64,000 nt of DNA from Peptoniphilus catoniae (GTDB lineage: Bacteria > Bacillota > Clostridia > Tissierellales > Peptoniphilaceae), in contig NZ_LR588414.1 of NCBI RefSeq assembly GCF_901447155.2, positions 248,001 through 312,000 of the forward strand. The letters are read 5' to 3'. Each line of letters begins with the position of its first letter. Position 1 is the stretch's first letter. The translations under genes were made by a program, and so were the position numbers. Shown here one piece after another: positions 54,454 to 62,688 of this stretch. The notes below the pieces were generated by a model that saw only the letters and a list, made by a program, of their open reading frames with translations, was not told where the DNA came from and did not search any database.

Positions 54454-55926
54454 ATGAATTTTAAAGCAGACTGGAGTTTTCTGGAAAAAATAAGTATGGG
54501 GGCTGTTTCGTCTAAAGAGGTTGTACGCCAGCTCAATAGCTGTGGACATAATGTTATTGAGCTTGAGAGATACAGTACATCTAATAAGATTTGGTCAACA
54601 AAAATTAAAAGATTAAGATTACCAGATCTTATCTGTCTAAAATGCGGTTGTCGTATTGAATCAAGAGCAAAATCGAAACTGGATGTGAGAATGTCTGATA
54701 ACGAAAATAATCCTGACAGAAGATGGGATGCGGGCTTGGGTGACCACGATGTTGTTGCATTTATACAGTGTTCTCATGAAGGTGATAATTGGTTCCCTGG
54801 AAGCGAAACAAATTATTTCGAAGCAAGAAACATGAGAGCAAGTGTAGGATTTAGTAAATTAGGACCAGCAAAATCTGCCGGAGAAGGTGCCGAAAGGGAT
54901 CGAATTTGGCCAACTTGCATACCTAAAAAGAATGGTACTGTTAAGGACATTATTGAATCAGATGAAAAATATCAAATTAAGTTAGAGTATGAAGATGGAT
55001 CAAAATATACATATTCATTGAAAAAAGAAAAGGGCTATCACGTTTATTGTAGTGTAGGGGATATCTTTAAGGCAAACGAGTACATGATAGCTGGTGCTCC
55101 AGATGAAAAAAAGGATATGCACACTTGTAGCATTACTTATAATTTTTTGAATGATTTAAGTAGTGATTCGAAAGAAGTTCGTTATGCAGGCGTTAAAGCA
55201 TTGGGTTATCTTGAAAAGAAGCAAGAATATGTTGATGCATTGTATGATTTAAAAAACCATGAGCAAGATGACAGAATTAAACTGGAAATTTATTCTTCTT
55301 TAATTCGATTGGGTGAAGATTTATGGGATGAATTCTATAATTATGCAATGGATTTGGAAGAGCAGATGTATCGATTTGAATATGTCTTAATTTTAGGTGA
55401 ATTATCCGATGCAGATGTTGCTTCAGATATGTTATGCCGATTGGCATTAGATTCAAGTCTGGATACAGAATTAAGATCTGCTGCTGCATGGGGGATAGCA
55501 GTAAAAAACGATTATGTAAAAAAGATAATTGAAATCTCGTCTTGTGACGATGACAATGTGGCGGCTCATGCAATGGCTCATATAATTGAAAATTATGATA
55601 ACGATCTGATGGAATATTTAGTAGAGAGTATCACTGATGATATTTCTGGTGGTATTGTCTTAAAGATATTAACAGAATCTGAGATGGTAGCTCCGGATAA
55701 ACTCGTAAATCTATATTCTAATTGTACATCAGAAGATCAAAAAAAATGGTGTTCGATGATTATAGGCTTGCGAGGAAAAGATATGTTTGCCAGTCTGGAG
55801 AATGCAATAGAATTGGTTTCAACTGAACGATTTTTGATGATAAAAGACTTGTGGAATTATAGTGAATCATCAGTGGATCAATATAGGAGTGGAGCTATAG
55901 ATTTTTTGAGAAAACAAAGCTTATAA
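54454..55926 (+). CDS. HEAT-repeat protein with nuclease-like N-terminus, R-M associated
   Basis: 490 residues, no membrane segment. The N-terminal 170 residues contain LPDLICLKCGCRIESRAKSK: a Pro-Asp pair followed by Glu and Lys in the spacing of a PD-(D/E)xK-like nuclease, but without clear confirmation of the fold, and clustered cysteines (CLKCGC). Residues 230-480 are helical repeats of the HEAT type (EVRYAGVKALGYLEKK, LRSAAAWGIAVKNDYV, AAHAMAHIIENY). Strong AGGAGG start. It precedes an AbrB-like regulator and a DNA methyltransferase. I do not recognise the family and suggest a restriction or sensor role; this is inference. Confidence 0.7.
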   Translation: MNFKADWSFLEKISMGAVSSKEVVRQLNSCGHNVIELERYSTSNKIWSTKIKRLRLPDLICLKCGCRIESRAKSKLDVRMSDNENNPDRRWDAGLGDHDVVAFIQCSHEGDNWFPGSETNYFEARNMRASVGFSKLGPAKSAGEGAERDRIWPTCIPKKNGTVKDIIESDEKYQIKLEYEDGSKYTYSLKKEKGYHVYCSVGDIFKANEYMIAGAPDEKKDMHTCSITYNFLNDLSSDSKEVRYAGVKALGYLEKKQEYVDALYDLKNHEQDDRIKLEIYSSLIRLGEDLWDEFYNYAMDLEEQMYRFEYVLILGELSDADVASDMLCRLALDSSLDTELRSAAAWGIAVKNDYVKKIIEISSCDDDNVAAHAMAHIIENYDNDLMEYLVESITDDISGGIVLKILTESEMVAPDKLVNLYSNCTSEDQKKWCSMIIGLRGKDMFASLENAIELVSTERFLMIKDLWNYSESSVDQYRSGAIDFLRKQSL

Positions 55927-55928
55927 AG

Positions 55929-55963
55929 TTGACTTTAGACTAATGTTAGACTATAATTAGTCT
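55929..55963 (+). promoter_or_regulatory. Promoter with palindromic operator before abrB-methylase genes
   Basis: TTGACT (55929) and TATAAT (55952) with 17-bp spacing. Overlapping the -10 is AGACTA-TAAT-TAGTCT (55948-55963), and a further AGACTA half-site starts at 55937. The GACT...AGTC core resembles restriction-modification C-boxes. Confidence 0.7.
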
Positions 55964-55976
55964 GGGAGGTGAAGCT

Positions 55977-56153
55977 ATGCAGAATAGAATATACTTAGAT
56001 AGTTATGTCCTACAGCAAGATATGAGAGTAAGAATGCCTAAGGCAATACTTGAAAATGTAAAAGCTGAGAAAGGAAAAACTATTTTTGATGTTTTTTATG
56101 ATTCTGAAGCGGATGAAATTATATTAAAAAAGAAAAAGGAAGGTAATCAGTGA
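55977..56153 (+). CDS. AbrB/SpoVT-like small regulator
   Basis: 58 residues; QQDMRVRMPKAILENVKAEKGK followed by FDVFYDSEADEIILKKK is the looped-hinge beta-barrel of the AbrB/MazE family, here with a short N-terminal lead. GGAGGTG lies before the ATG. Its stop TGA overlaps the methylase ATG (ATGA-type TGATG). Likely represses its own promoter at the palindrome and thereby the methylase. Confidence 0.75.
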   Translation: MQNRIYLDSYVLQQDMRVRMPKAILENVKAEKGKTIFDVFYDSEADEIILKKKKEGNQ

Positions 56154-57097
56154 TGAGTGGATATTCTACGAATCTTGGTCAGTGCATATGCGGAGATTCA
56201 TTAGATGAACTCGCAAAGTTTGAAGATGAAAGTATTAACTTAGTAGTAACAAGTCCGCCGTTTGCACTACAAAGAAAAAAAGCATACGGTAATGAGGAAC
56301 AAGAGAAATATGTTGATTGGCTATGCCAGTTTGCAAGTTTGGTATATAAAAAGCTACGAGAAGACGGAAGTTTTGTTATTGACATAGGTGGTGCGTATGA
56401 AAAAGGGGAGCCATCATATAGCTTGTATCAATTTAGAACTCTCATCAAAATGGTTGATGAAATTGGATTCAAATTGGCTCAACCGTTTTATTGGCATAAT
56501 CCATCGGCTTTACCAGCACCGATTGAATGGGTAAATAAAAGAAAACTTAGAGCAAAGACATCTGTTAATACAGTGTGGTGGCTTTGTAAGAATCCTAGAG
56601 AATGTAAGGCGGATGTAAGAAAGGTTTTAACCCCTTATTCAAGCAGGATGCAAAACCTCATAGATCATCCAGAAAATTATATAAAGGGTTCAAGTGTTGA
56701 ACGTCCATCAGGGCATGTTTTAACTATTGATTCTTGGGCTAAGGATAATGGTGGAGCTATTCCGCCTAATATGCTGCAGTTTCCTAATAGTGAGAGTAAT
56801 AGCCAATATCTTAGATATTGTAAAAAGTGTGGTGTAAAAGGACACCCAGCAAGATTTCCTATGGCATTACCTGAATTTTTTATAAAATTTTTAACTGACG
56901 AGGGTGACTTAGTTGTAGATATATTTGGGGGAAGCAATACAACAGGAATGACAGCTCAGGGATTAGGAAGACGCTGGATGAGTTTTGAATTATCACAAGA
57001 ATATGTTGCTGCATCGGTGTTTAGATTTGCTCAGAATGAAGATGAAGCAAAGAGAATGTATGATGAAATTTTAAATGGAAATGATGTAACCATATAA
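56153..57097 (+). CDS. DNA methyltransferase, SPPF-type (N4-cytosine or N6-adenine)
   Basis: 314 residues from ATG 56153. Motif IV TSPPF near 36 precedes motif I VVDIFGGSNTTG near 264, the beta order. TSPPF is the form typical of N4-cytosine enzymes, and the overall layout resembles the CfrBI-type methylases. A converging restriction endonuclease pseudogene with the FSTNHHTTHDIIAKYR pattern is adjacent, so this is the modification half of a type II system. AAGGAAGG precedes it. The recognition site is unknown. Confidence 0.88.
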   Translation: MSGYSTNLGQCICGDSLDELAKFEDESINLVVTSPPFALQRKKAYGNEEQEKYVDWLCQFASLVYKKLREDGSFVIDIGGAYEKGEPSYSLYQFRTLIKMVDEIGFKLAQPFYWHNPSALPAPIEWVNKRKLRAKTSVNTVWWLCKNPRECKADVRKVLTPYSSRMQNLIDHPENYIKGSSVERPSGHVLTIDSWAKDNGGAIPPNMLQFPNSESNSQYLRYCKKCGVKGHPARFPMALPEFFIKFLTDEGDLVVDIFGGSNTTGMTAQGLGRRWMSFELSQEYVAASVFRFAQNEDEAKRMYDEILNGNDVTI

Positions 57098-57102
57098 AAA
57101 AA

Positions 57103-57140
57103 CTCGGTTCAAGATATTTATTGTGAACCGAGGCTTTTTT
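57103..57140. terminator. Bidirectional terminator between methylase and REase genes
   Basis: Stem CTCGGTTCA / TGAACCGAG followed by seven T, with A-rich left flank. Confidence 0.88.
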
Positions 57141-57673
57141 TATGAGTTAATTGAATCAGGATCAAAGGGATTATTTTCGTTGATTGGAAACACCTTTATT
57201 CCGTTTTCGCGCACGTATTTTACAGGGATTTTTGGATTATTTAGGTGTGCCATTGTTTGTAGCTTTTCTTCCCAATGCTGATATAATGGTTCAAGCATAG
57301 ATGGAGTCATGACATACATTTAAGTAAGTGTTATGCCATGATAGATCGCAAAAGTCCAAGGAACTTGTCTATATTTAGCAATAATGTCGTGTGTGGTATG
57401 ATGGTTTGTACTAAAGCCGGAGGCTGAAGTCTCTAAATTTATAGATTTCATTTCCCATTCTGTACCGCTTGCTGAAATATAGTCATTACCTTCTCTACCT
57501 GGAAGTATAGACATGTTTAGATAAATTAATTGTTGCAGAACTTTTGCTCCATTATCCTGAAATATGTCAGGAATACCATAGGTTTTTGCAAGCTTGTTTA
57601 GCTCTGTTAAATTCGCCCATAATCTGTTGATTTTGGCTATTTCGTTTTTGTGATTATCATCGTAAAATGACAT
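57140..57673 (-). pseudogene. Type II restriction endonuclease broken by in-frame stop
   Basis: The frame from ATG 57673 encodes 117 residues with IFQDNGAKVLQQL, LPGREGNDYIS, EWEMKSINLE (acidic residues and lysine of a PD-(D/E)xK site) and FSTNHHTTHDIIAKYRQVPWTFAIYHG. An in-frame TAA at 57320-57322 ends it, yet the same frame continues with sensible sequence (YVMTPSMLEPLYQHWEEKL to FDPDSINS) to a natural stop at 57140. One nonsense mutation therefore removes about 60 C-terminal residues. If real, the endonuclease is probably inactive and the methylase is an orphan. Readthrough or sequencing error are alternatives. Confidence 0.82.
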
Positions 57674-57714
57674 AATCGTCCTCCTTATATCTTTATATTA
57701 GTTTTGATACAGTA

Positions 57715-57930
57715 TTACTTTTCATCTATCGTTTCAAGAATATCTTCTATATGACAATCTAGGGTTTTACAAATTTTCAGAAGAATATCTGTGGTAATAT
57801 TGCTGCCTTTTCCAAGTTTGGCAATAGAAGCTGAGTTGATTCCGGCAAATTCCTGTAAATCTTTGCGATACATATTCTTGTCAATTAATAACTTCCATAA
57901 CTTGTTATAGCTAATTTTTTTATAGTTTAT
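57715..57930 (-). pseudogene. Small helix-turn-helix regulator without start codon
   Basis: About 70 codons read KISYNKLWKLLIDKNMYRKD then DLQEFAGINSASIAKLGKGSN and end ICKTLDCHIEDILETIDEK. This is the same family as the proteins at 42942 and 61156. No ATG, GTG or TTG begins the frame; upstream lies a stop and a tandem repeat. The 5' end was probably lost in recombination. Confidence 0.7.
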
Positions 57931-57974
57931 TTAAATTATCTATGTTTAAATTATCTATGTTTAAATTATCTATT
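57930..57974. repeat. Three tandem 15-bp repeats
   Basis: Unit TTTAAATTATCTATG occurs twice exactly and a third time with one change in the last base. It lies at a junction between the HTH remnant and the recombinase remnant, and may be a protein-binding iteron or a recombination product. Confidence 0.8.
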
Positions 57975-58426
57975 CATCATCATATCAAAGTGTTGTCCTT
58001 GCCCTATATGACAGAAAATGTTTTCAAAGACCCGAAAGCAATGAATTAAAAGAAATAATAAGAGAAAATATAGAAAAAGCCATCACAGGTGATGGAAGTA
58101 GGCAGATAGAAGAAATAGACAAAGAAATGCTGGCGGTTCAAGAAGAACTTTTAAAAGTTGCTAATGCCAAAAAAGACTACACAGACCTTACAGACAGGGT
58201 GGAAGAATTAAGAAATAAAAAAGAAAAGATACTACTAGATATGGCAGAAGAGAAGAATGAACAAAGCAGGCTAAAGGAATTAGAAGAGTTTTTAGACAAT
58301 CAAGAATTAGAAATAGAAAGATACGATGAAGACTTGGTAAGGAAACTTATAGAGAAGATTATAGTTTATGAAGAAATGTTTAAAGTAATTTTTAAATCTG
58401 GACTTGAAGTAGAGATTAATCAGTAA
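57974..58426 (+). pseudogene. 3' remnant of a third serine recombinase
   Basis: Open frame without start. From 58020 it encodes NELKEIIRENIEKAI, a long coiled coil (EEIDKEMLAVQEELLKVANA) and a C-terminal DEDLVRKLIEKIIVYEEMFKVIFKSG, the usual end of recombinase family integrases. The catalytic and zinc domains are missing. An ATG at 58127 gives a 99-residue ORF, but it is only the coiled-coil end. Confidence 0.78.
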
Positions 58427-58453
58427 ACAGCTCCTATTATTGGGCTGTTTTTT
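58426..58453 (+). terminator. Terminator after recombinase remnant
   Basis: Stem AACAGC / GCTGTT with loop, then T-run. Confidence 0.78.
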
Positions 58454-58505
58454 CTTTGCCTACAAATGATATAATATAAATAATAAATATTTGTGGAGAA
58501 GGTAT

Positions 58506-59660
58506 ATGGTTGAACTAGAAGAAATATTGGAATTGATGAATCTTAGGCAGGAAGGTGGGCACTGGGATTTTAAGAAAGAATGGTATAAATCTGATAATAA
58601 AGGAAAGCAAGACTTACTTCATGATATTATTTGCATGTCTAATAATTTAGATAGTAGAGATGCTTTTATAATAATAGGTGTCAACGAAGATGATAATTAT
58701 AATCTTAGAGATGTGAGTGAAGACAATGGAAGAAAAAACACTCAAAACATAGTTGATTTTCTAAAAGACAAAAAATTCGCAGGTGGTTTAAGGCCAACGG
58801 TATATGTAAAAAGCTATCAAATATCAGGTAAAACAATTGATGTAATTGTGATATTGAATGACAATAACACGCCATATTATTTGACAGATAACTTTCAGGG
58901 AATTAGGGCAAATTATATTTACACTAGAATTCAAGATACTAACACACCTATAGATAGATCAGCAGATATAGATAAAGTTGAATTCTTATGGAGAAAAAGA
59001 CTCGGATTAACTCAAACAGTTTTAGAAAGATTTGAGATTTATCTTGAGGACTATGAAAATTGGAATGATGGTCCATATGGTGAAATGCAAAAGTATTATA
59101 AATATTTTCCTGAGTTTACGATAGAATACATGTCTGCAAAAGATGGTAGAGATGGTTATGAATACTATTTATTTTCCCAAACAGATTCAAGTCCACATTG
59201 GTATGACATACAATTTAAATATCATCAGACTCTTTTAAAAGAGTTACTTGGAGTCGCCTTAGATGGAGGAAGATATTTTACACCATGTCCGGAAATAGCT
59301 GGTATTACTCTAGATAAAACAAAAAATTATAATTGGGACTTTTCCTATAGGTACTTTACAAAAGGAACTTTTAAATACAAGTTAAATGAGTTTTTCTACT
59401 TGCAAGAAAGTTTTAGTGAGGAGTACTCTAGAATGGAATTTTTCGAGGTTGTTCTTTTGTTTGAAACAGAAAACGAACGTATGGAATTTGAGAAATTTGT
59501 AAGGAGAAATTGGGATAAAAGAGATATGTATTTGAATAATGTATATATGCCGCATATTCCTAATTTACCTAATTACAAAGAGGGAGCTTTTATAGAAGAG
59601 TATGAAAACGCATTAGTTTTAAATAAAATGTTAAGTGAGTTTAGAAATAACCAAAACTAG
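58506..59660 (+). CDS. AlbA_2 (Schlafen-type) ATP-binding domain protein
   Basis: 384 residues from ATG 58506 (GGAGAAGG ahead). The first 150 residues are an AlbA_2/Schlafen domain: HWDFKKEWY, SNNLDSRDAFIIIGVNED, then YTRIQDTNTPIDR. The C-terminal 230 residues are rich in aromatic residues (YGEMQKYYKYFPEFTIEY, FSYRYFTKGTFKYKL) with no match known to me. Schlafen-type proteins can be regulators or nucleases and often occur in defence islands. Single gene between recombinase and rlmD remnants. Confidence 0.8.
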   Translation: MVELEEILELMNLRQEGGHWDFKKEWYKSDNKGKQDLLHDIICMSNNLDSRDAFIIIGVNEDDNYNLRDVSEDNGRKNTQNIVDFLKDKKFAGGLRPTVYVKSYQISGKTIDVIVILNDNNTPYYLTDNFQGIRANYIYTRIQDTNTPIDRSADIDKVEFLWRKRLGLTQTVLERFEIYLEDYENWNDGPYGEMQKYYKYFPEFTIEYMSAKDGRDGYEYYLFSQTDSSPHWYDIQFKYHQTLLKELLGVALDGGRYFTPCPEIAGITLDKTKNYNWDFSYRYFTKGTFKYKLNEFFYLQESFSEEYSRMEFFEVVLLFETENERMEFEKFVRRNWDKRDMYLNNVYMPHIPNLPNYKEGAFIEEYENALVLNKMLSEFRNNQN

Positions 59661-59711
59661 ATATGTTCCCACATACGAGGATTTTGAAAAATTTCAAAAT
59701 TTATCCATACT

Positions 59712-60035
59712 GTACTCTCAAGCCATATGGAGACGGTGGCATTATTGTCCAAACTAAATACAAAATACCATTTAGATATAGAAATAGGTGAAGATGAATT
59801 ATCTGAAATTGACTTTTCAAAAGATGCAACGTACGGAGAAATTAAAAAATTTGTATTAGATAAATATGGACTAAAAGTTTCAAGCCTATATATTGCACAA
59901 GTAAAAAGGAAACATGGTCTAATAGAAAGAGAAAACTACAATATTAGCAAGAAAGAAAATCAAAGAGTACCAAATTGCCCAGAAGAGAAAGAAAAAGCAA
60001 TAGAAGATGCTCTTAAGTATTTTGGAATGATTTAA
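59712..60035 (+). pseudogene. C-terminal remnant of an RlmD-like methyltransferase
   Basis: Open frame with SSHMETVALLSKLNT, which is the end of the RlmD catalytic domain (HVETVALLSK), followed by the C-terminal extension (GEDELSEIDFSKDATYGEIK ...) found also at 28600-28828. The upstream 90% of the gene is missing, and the ETVAL site is where recombinases cut. It is therefore an integration scar like the one at rlmD. Confidence 0.8.
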
Positions 60036-60145
60036 ATAATATTTAAGATTGAGAATTTTAAAATTAAGATATTAAAAACTTTAAGATTAAAAAGATATGT
60101 ACTTCTTATACCACCTAAGAAGATTAATTTAAAAGTAGGGGAACT

Positions 60146-60858
60146 ATGACGATAAAATGTAAAATTTTAACAACTAAAGAAGAATTGGGCATTATTACCA
60201 AAGAGGTTTTTATGAAGTTAAAGATGAAGAATGCTACAAGCCTGTGGTTGTTAAGATAGATGAAGGATTAAAGAACTTTTTAGAAGAAATCGAAATGAGG
60301 GATGGAATTGATAAACAATTTATAATCCCAGACAGTTCAACCTTAAACAATCTTTTAGTTGTGAGGGTTGAAGATATAAAAAACAAAGGCGATTATTATG
60401 AATGTGAGCTTTTAGCTCAACTCTTTGCAGAGAAGTACCTTTTTAAGGAATTAATGGAAATGGAAGAGAAGATAAAAGAACAAACAAAAAGCTTAACCGA
60501 ATTAGAAAAGTTAAAATACCTGCATGCTTTCATTACTGACAACATAAGTTATGACAAGGAGCATAGGTCAAGATCAGCTTTAGCTGCTGCCATTACCTAT
60601 AAAGGAACCTGCACCGCCTTTGCCCAACTATTTCTAATCTTAGGAGAAGCTATAGGATTAAAAGTTGGTTGTATAAATAGCAAAATTTTAAAACACAGAT
60701 GGAATTATGTGGTTATTGAAGATACCACCTATTACATTGACGAGACTTTTAATGTTATAAACAATGAATCAAAGAGACTATTCTTTCAAACCACCCCAAT
60801 CCATTTAGAAAAAGCACCAAACCAAGGGATTGCGGTAGCACACAATGCGTATAGATAG
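60146..60858 (+). pseudogene. Transglutaminase-like gene with frameshift
   Basis: Reading from ATG 60146 gives ILTTKEELGIITKEVF; a missing T in the run at 60207-60211 then shifts the frame. The continuing frame (YEVKDEECYKPVVVKIDEGL onward, ending at 60858) encodes a transglutaminase-like cysteine protease fold: YKGTCTAFAQLF (Cys), LKHRWNYV (His) and YYIDETFN (Asp). About 235 residues if repaired. The N-terminal segment matches that of the RlmD-like pseudogene at 27535. The substrate is unknown. Confidence 0.75.
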
Positions 60859-60984
60859 ATTTTATGTTTATAAGTGATGAGTTTTCAAGGAATATAAAAA
60901 TTTATACTAAGGCAAATAGAAAGATTAAAGGCATATTGTAAATCTCATTAAAACCAGAATGAGCATAGCAGAAGTAAAGAGAGA

Positions 60985-61021
60985 TAAAGATGGGCGGTCC
61001 ACGTACTGCCTTTATTTTTTT
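60985..61021 (+). terminator. Terminator-like hairpin
   Basis: GGGCGGT / ACTGCC stem with G-T pairing followed by seven T; preceded by AT-rich non-coding sequence from 60859. Confidence 0.6.
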
Positions 61022-61155
61022 GCTTAAAAATATTATATTAATACATGAATTTGAAACAAAGTATGAACATATAGTATAATAAAATAAATGAAAAATTCAT
61101 AAAAGCGTAAGTTTGATATATATAATAAAAGTAAATTTGGTTAAGGATGGTAATG

Positions 61156-61368
61156 ATGAAAATTAATTATAACGGTTTGTGGAAAGCCTTGATAGATAAG
61201 AATATGAATAAAAAAGACTTAATGGAAAAAGTAGATCTATCGCCTGCAACAGTAGCGAAAATGACCAAAGGCGAATTTGTTAGCATGCAGGTGCTATACA
61301 GAATCTGCAAAAATTTAGATGTGGATTTTAAGGATATTATTGCAATGGAAAAGAAAGAAAGTATGTAA
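61156..61368 (+). CDS. Small helix-turn-helix regulator before hsdM remnant
   Basis: 70 residues; ATGs at 61147, 61153 and 61156 are possible, with the AAGG site best spaced to 61153-61156. NYNGLWKALIDKNMNKKDLM and LYRICKNLDVDFKDI show the same family as 42942. The stop overlaps the ATG of the hsdM fragment (TAATG), so it was the leader gene of a type I restriction locus. Confidence 0.82.
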   Translation: MKINYNGLWKALIDKNMNKKDLMEKVDLSPATVAKMTKGEFVSMQVLYRICKNLDVDFKDIIAMEKKESM

Positions 61369-61565
61369 TGAACAATCAAAGATTAAATGCATCAGAATAC
61401 ACAAAATTTGTTAATTTTATTTGGTCAATTGCGGATGATTGTCTAAGAGATGTATTTGTAAGAGGTAAATACAGAGATATCATTTTGCCGATGACAGCAA
61501 TTAGAAGGTTTGATTCTGTAATAGAACCAAAGAAAAAAGCAAATTATCGCTTGAATTTAATTTGA
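61368..61565 (+). pseudogene. N-terminal fragment of HsdM (type I R-M)
   Basis: 65 residues with IWSIADDCLRDVFVRGKYRD and ILPMTAIRRFDSVIEPKK, the start of HsdM methylase subunits (about 500 residues). The SAM motifs and the rest of the operon (hsdS, hsdR) are missing; a stop and a hydrolase gene follow. Confidence 0.85.
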
Positions 61566-61600
61566 CATATATAATTCATTAATTGTATAGAGAGGTTGAC

Positions 61601-62341
61601 ATGAATTTTTTAGATATAAATAACGAAAATAAAAATGTTGTACTTCTTATCCATCCCATATCTTTTACTCCACAAGGGATGAAGGAAATGGTGGCAGATC
61701 AAATGTCAAAAGACTACAGGTACATTATTCCGGAGTTATCCAGCCATGGAGACTCCACAGAAATATTTGAATCAGCAGAATCTGAGGCGGAGAAAATAGC
61801 AGAACTTCTGATAAGAAACAATATAGTAGAAATGGATCTTGCATTTGCAGCATCCCTTGGAGGAGCATTGCTTCTACATCTTTTAAATGACAAGAGAATA
61901 AAGATTAAGAAATGTGTCTTTGAAGGTTGTAGCCTTACGCAGAAGGCGAGATTCTTAGAGATGATCGCCAGAAAAACTATTCTTGGATACCATAAAAGAT
62001 CTAAGGTGGATAGAAACTATCCTCTTCATTTAATAGCAGAAAAGACAGGAGAAGAATTGGCAGAGATAATTGCAGATACATTTATCGGATTAGACGATGA
62101 AAGCATCAAAAATATCATTCGTAGCTGCGCCTTTGTAAATGTGCCTAATCTATCTCATGAAGATCAAGAGAAGTGCATATTTTGCTACGGATCTGAGGAT
62201 AATAATTTAAAATACGCAAAAAAACTCATAAAAAAAAGACTTCCTGGATCCAAACTAAAAATCTGGGAAGGATACAACCACTGCGAAAAGATTGAAAAAG
62301 ATAACGAAGCTTACGGCAGATTTTTGGAAAACGAAATATAG
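61601..62341 (+). CDS. Alpha/beta hydrolase
   Basis: 246 residues from ATG 61601 with AGAGG ahead. Oxyanion region VVLLIHPISFTPQG, nucleophile elbow AASLGGALL (Ser) near 89, acid in FCYGSEDNNLKY (Asp) and histidine in GYNHCEK. No signal peptide, so cytosolic. Substrate not known. It appears to be the first intact chromosomal gene after the mobile block. Confidence 0.82.
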   Translation: MNFLDINNENKNVVLLIHPISFTPQGMKEMVADQMSKDYRYIIPELSSHGDSTEIFESAESEAEKIAELLIRNNIVEMDLAFAASLGGALLLHLLNDKRIKIKKCVFEGCSLTQKARFLEMIARKTILGYHKRSKVDRNYPLHLIAEKTGEELAEIIADTFIGLDDESIKNIIRSCAFVNVPNLSHEDQEKCIFCYGSEDNNLKYAKKLIKKRLPGSKLKIWEGYNHCEKIEKDNEAYGRFLENEI

Positions 62342-62365
62342 ATTAGATTAAAATAATTTTTGATT

Positions 62366-62399
62366 AAAAGCATCTACACTGTAGATCCTTTTTATTTTT
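62366..62399 (+). terminator. Terminator after hydrolase
   Basis: Stem with ATCTAC / GTAGAT, extended by AAAAG/CTTTT around one mismatch, and a T-rich tail. Confidence 0.6.
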
Positions 62400-62688
62400 A
62401 TAAATCAAATTTTAATCTGTCTCATTAAAAATTATTAGAAGTAAAATTATAATATTTGACATATTTTTATAATATTTTTTCTAACTATTATGTAAAAAGA
62501 ACAAAATGTTATGAATATCCCTTTGTAAAATAATTTTGATAATGTGCAAACTCCATTAAAAGATAATTACATTATCAAAAATATATTTTGAGAGTGATTT
62601 TTTTTAAATTAGGGTATACAATATAGTATGGAGTAGGATAGTTAAAAATATTGAAAGTACAAATTTAAAATAAAAAGGAGAGATTATA
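62400..62688. other. AT-rich promoter region for DUF6110 gene
   Basis: Very AT-rich; a TATACAAT at about 62613-62620 may be the -10. Repeated TTATAAT-like words occur around 62446-62474. No gene is seen. Confidence 0.35.

Noticed and set aside
57930-57974. Possible CRISPR array
   Set aside because: Units are only 15 bp, directly abutting with no spacers, and there are no cas genes in the window.
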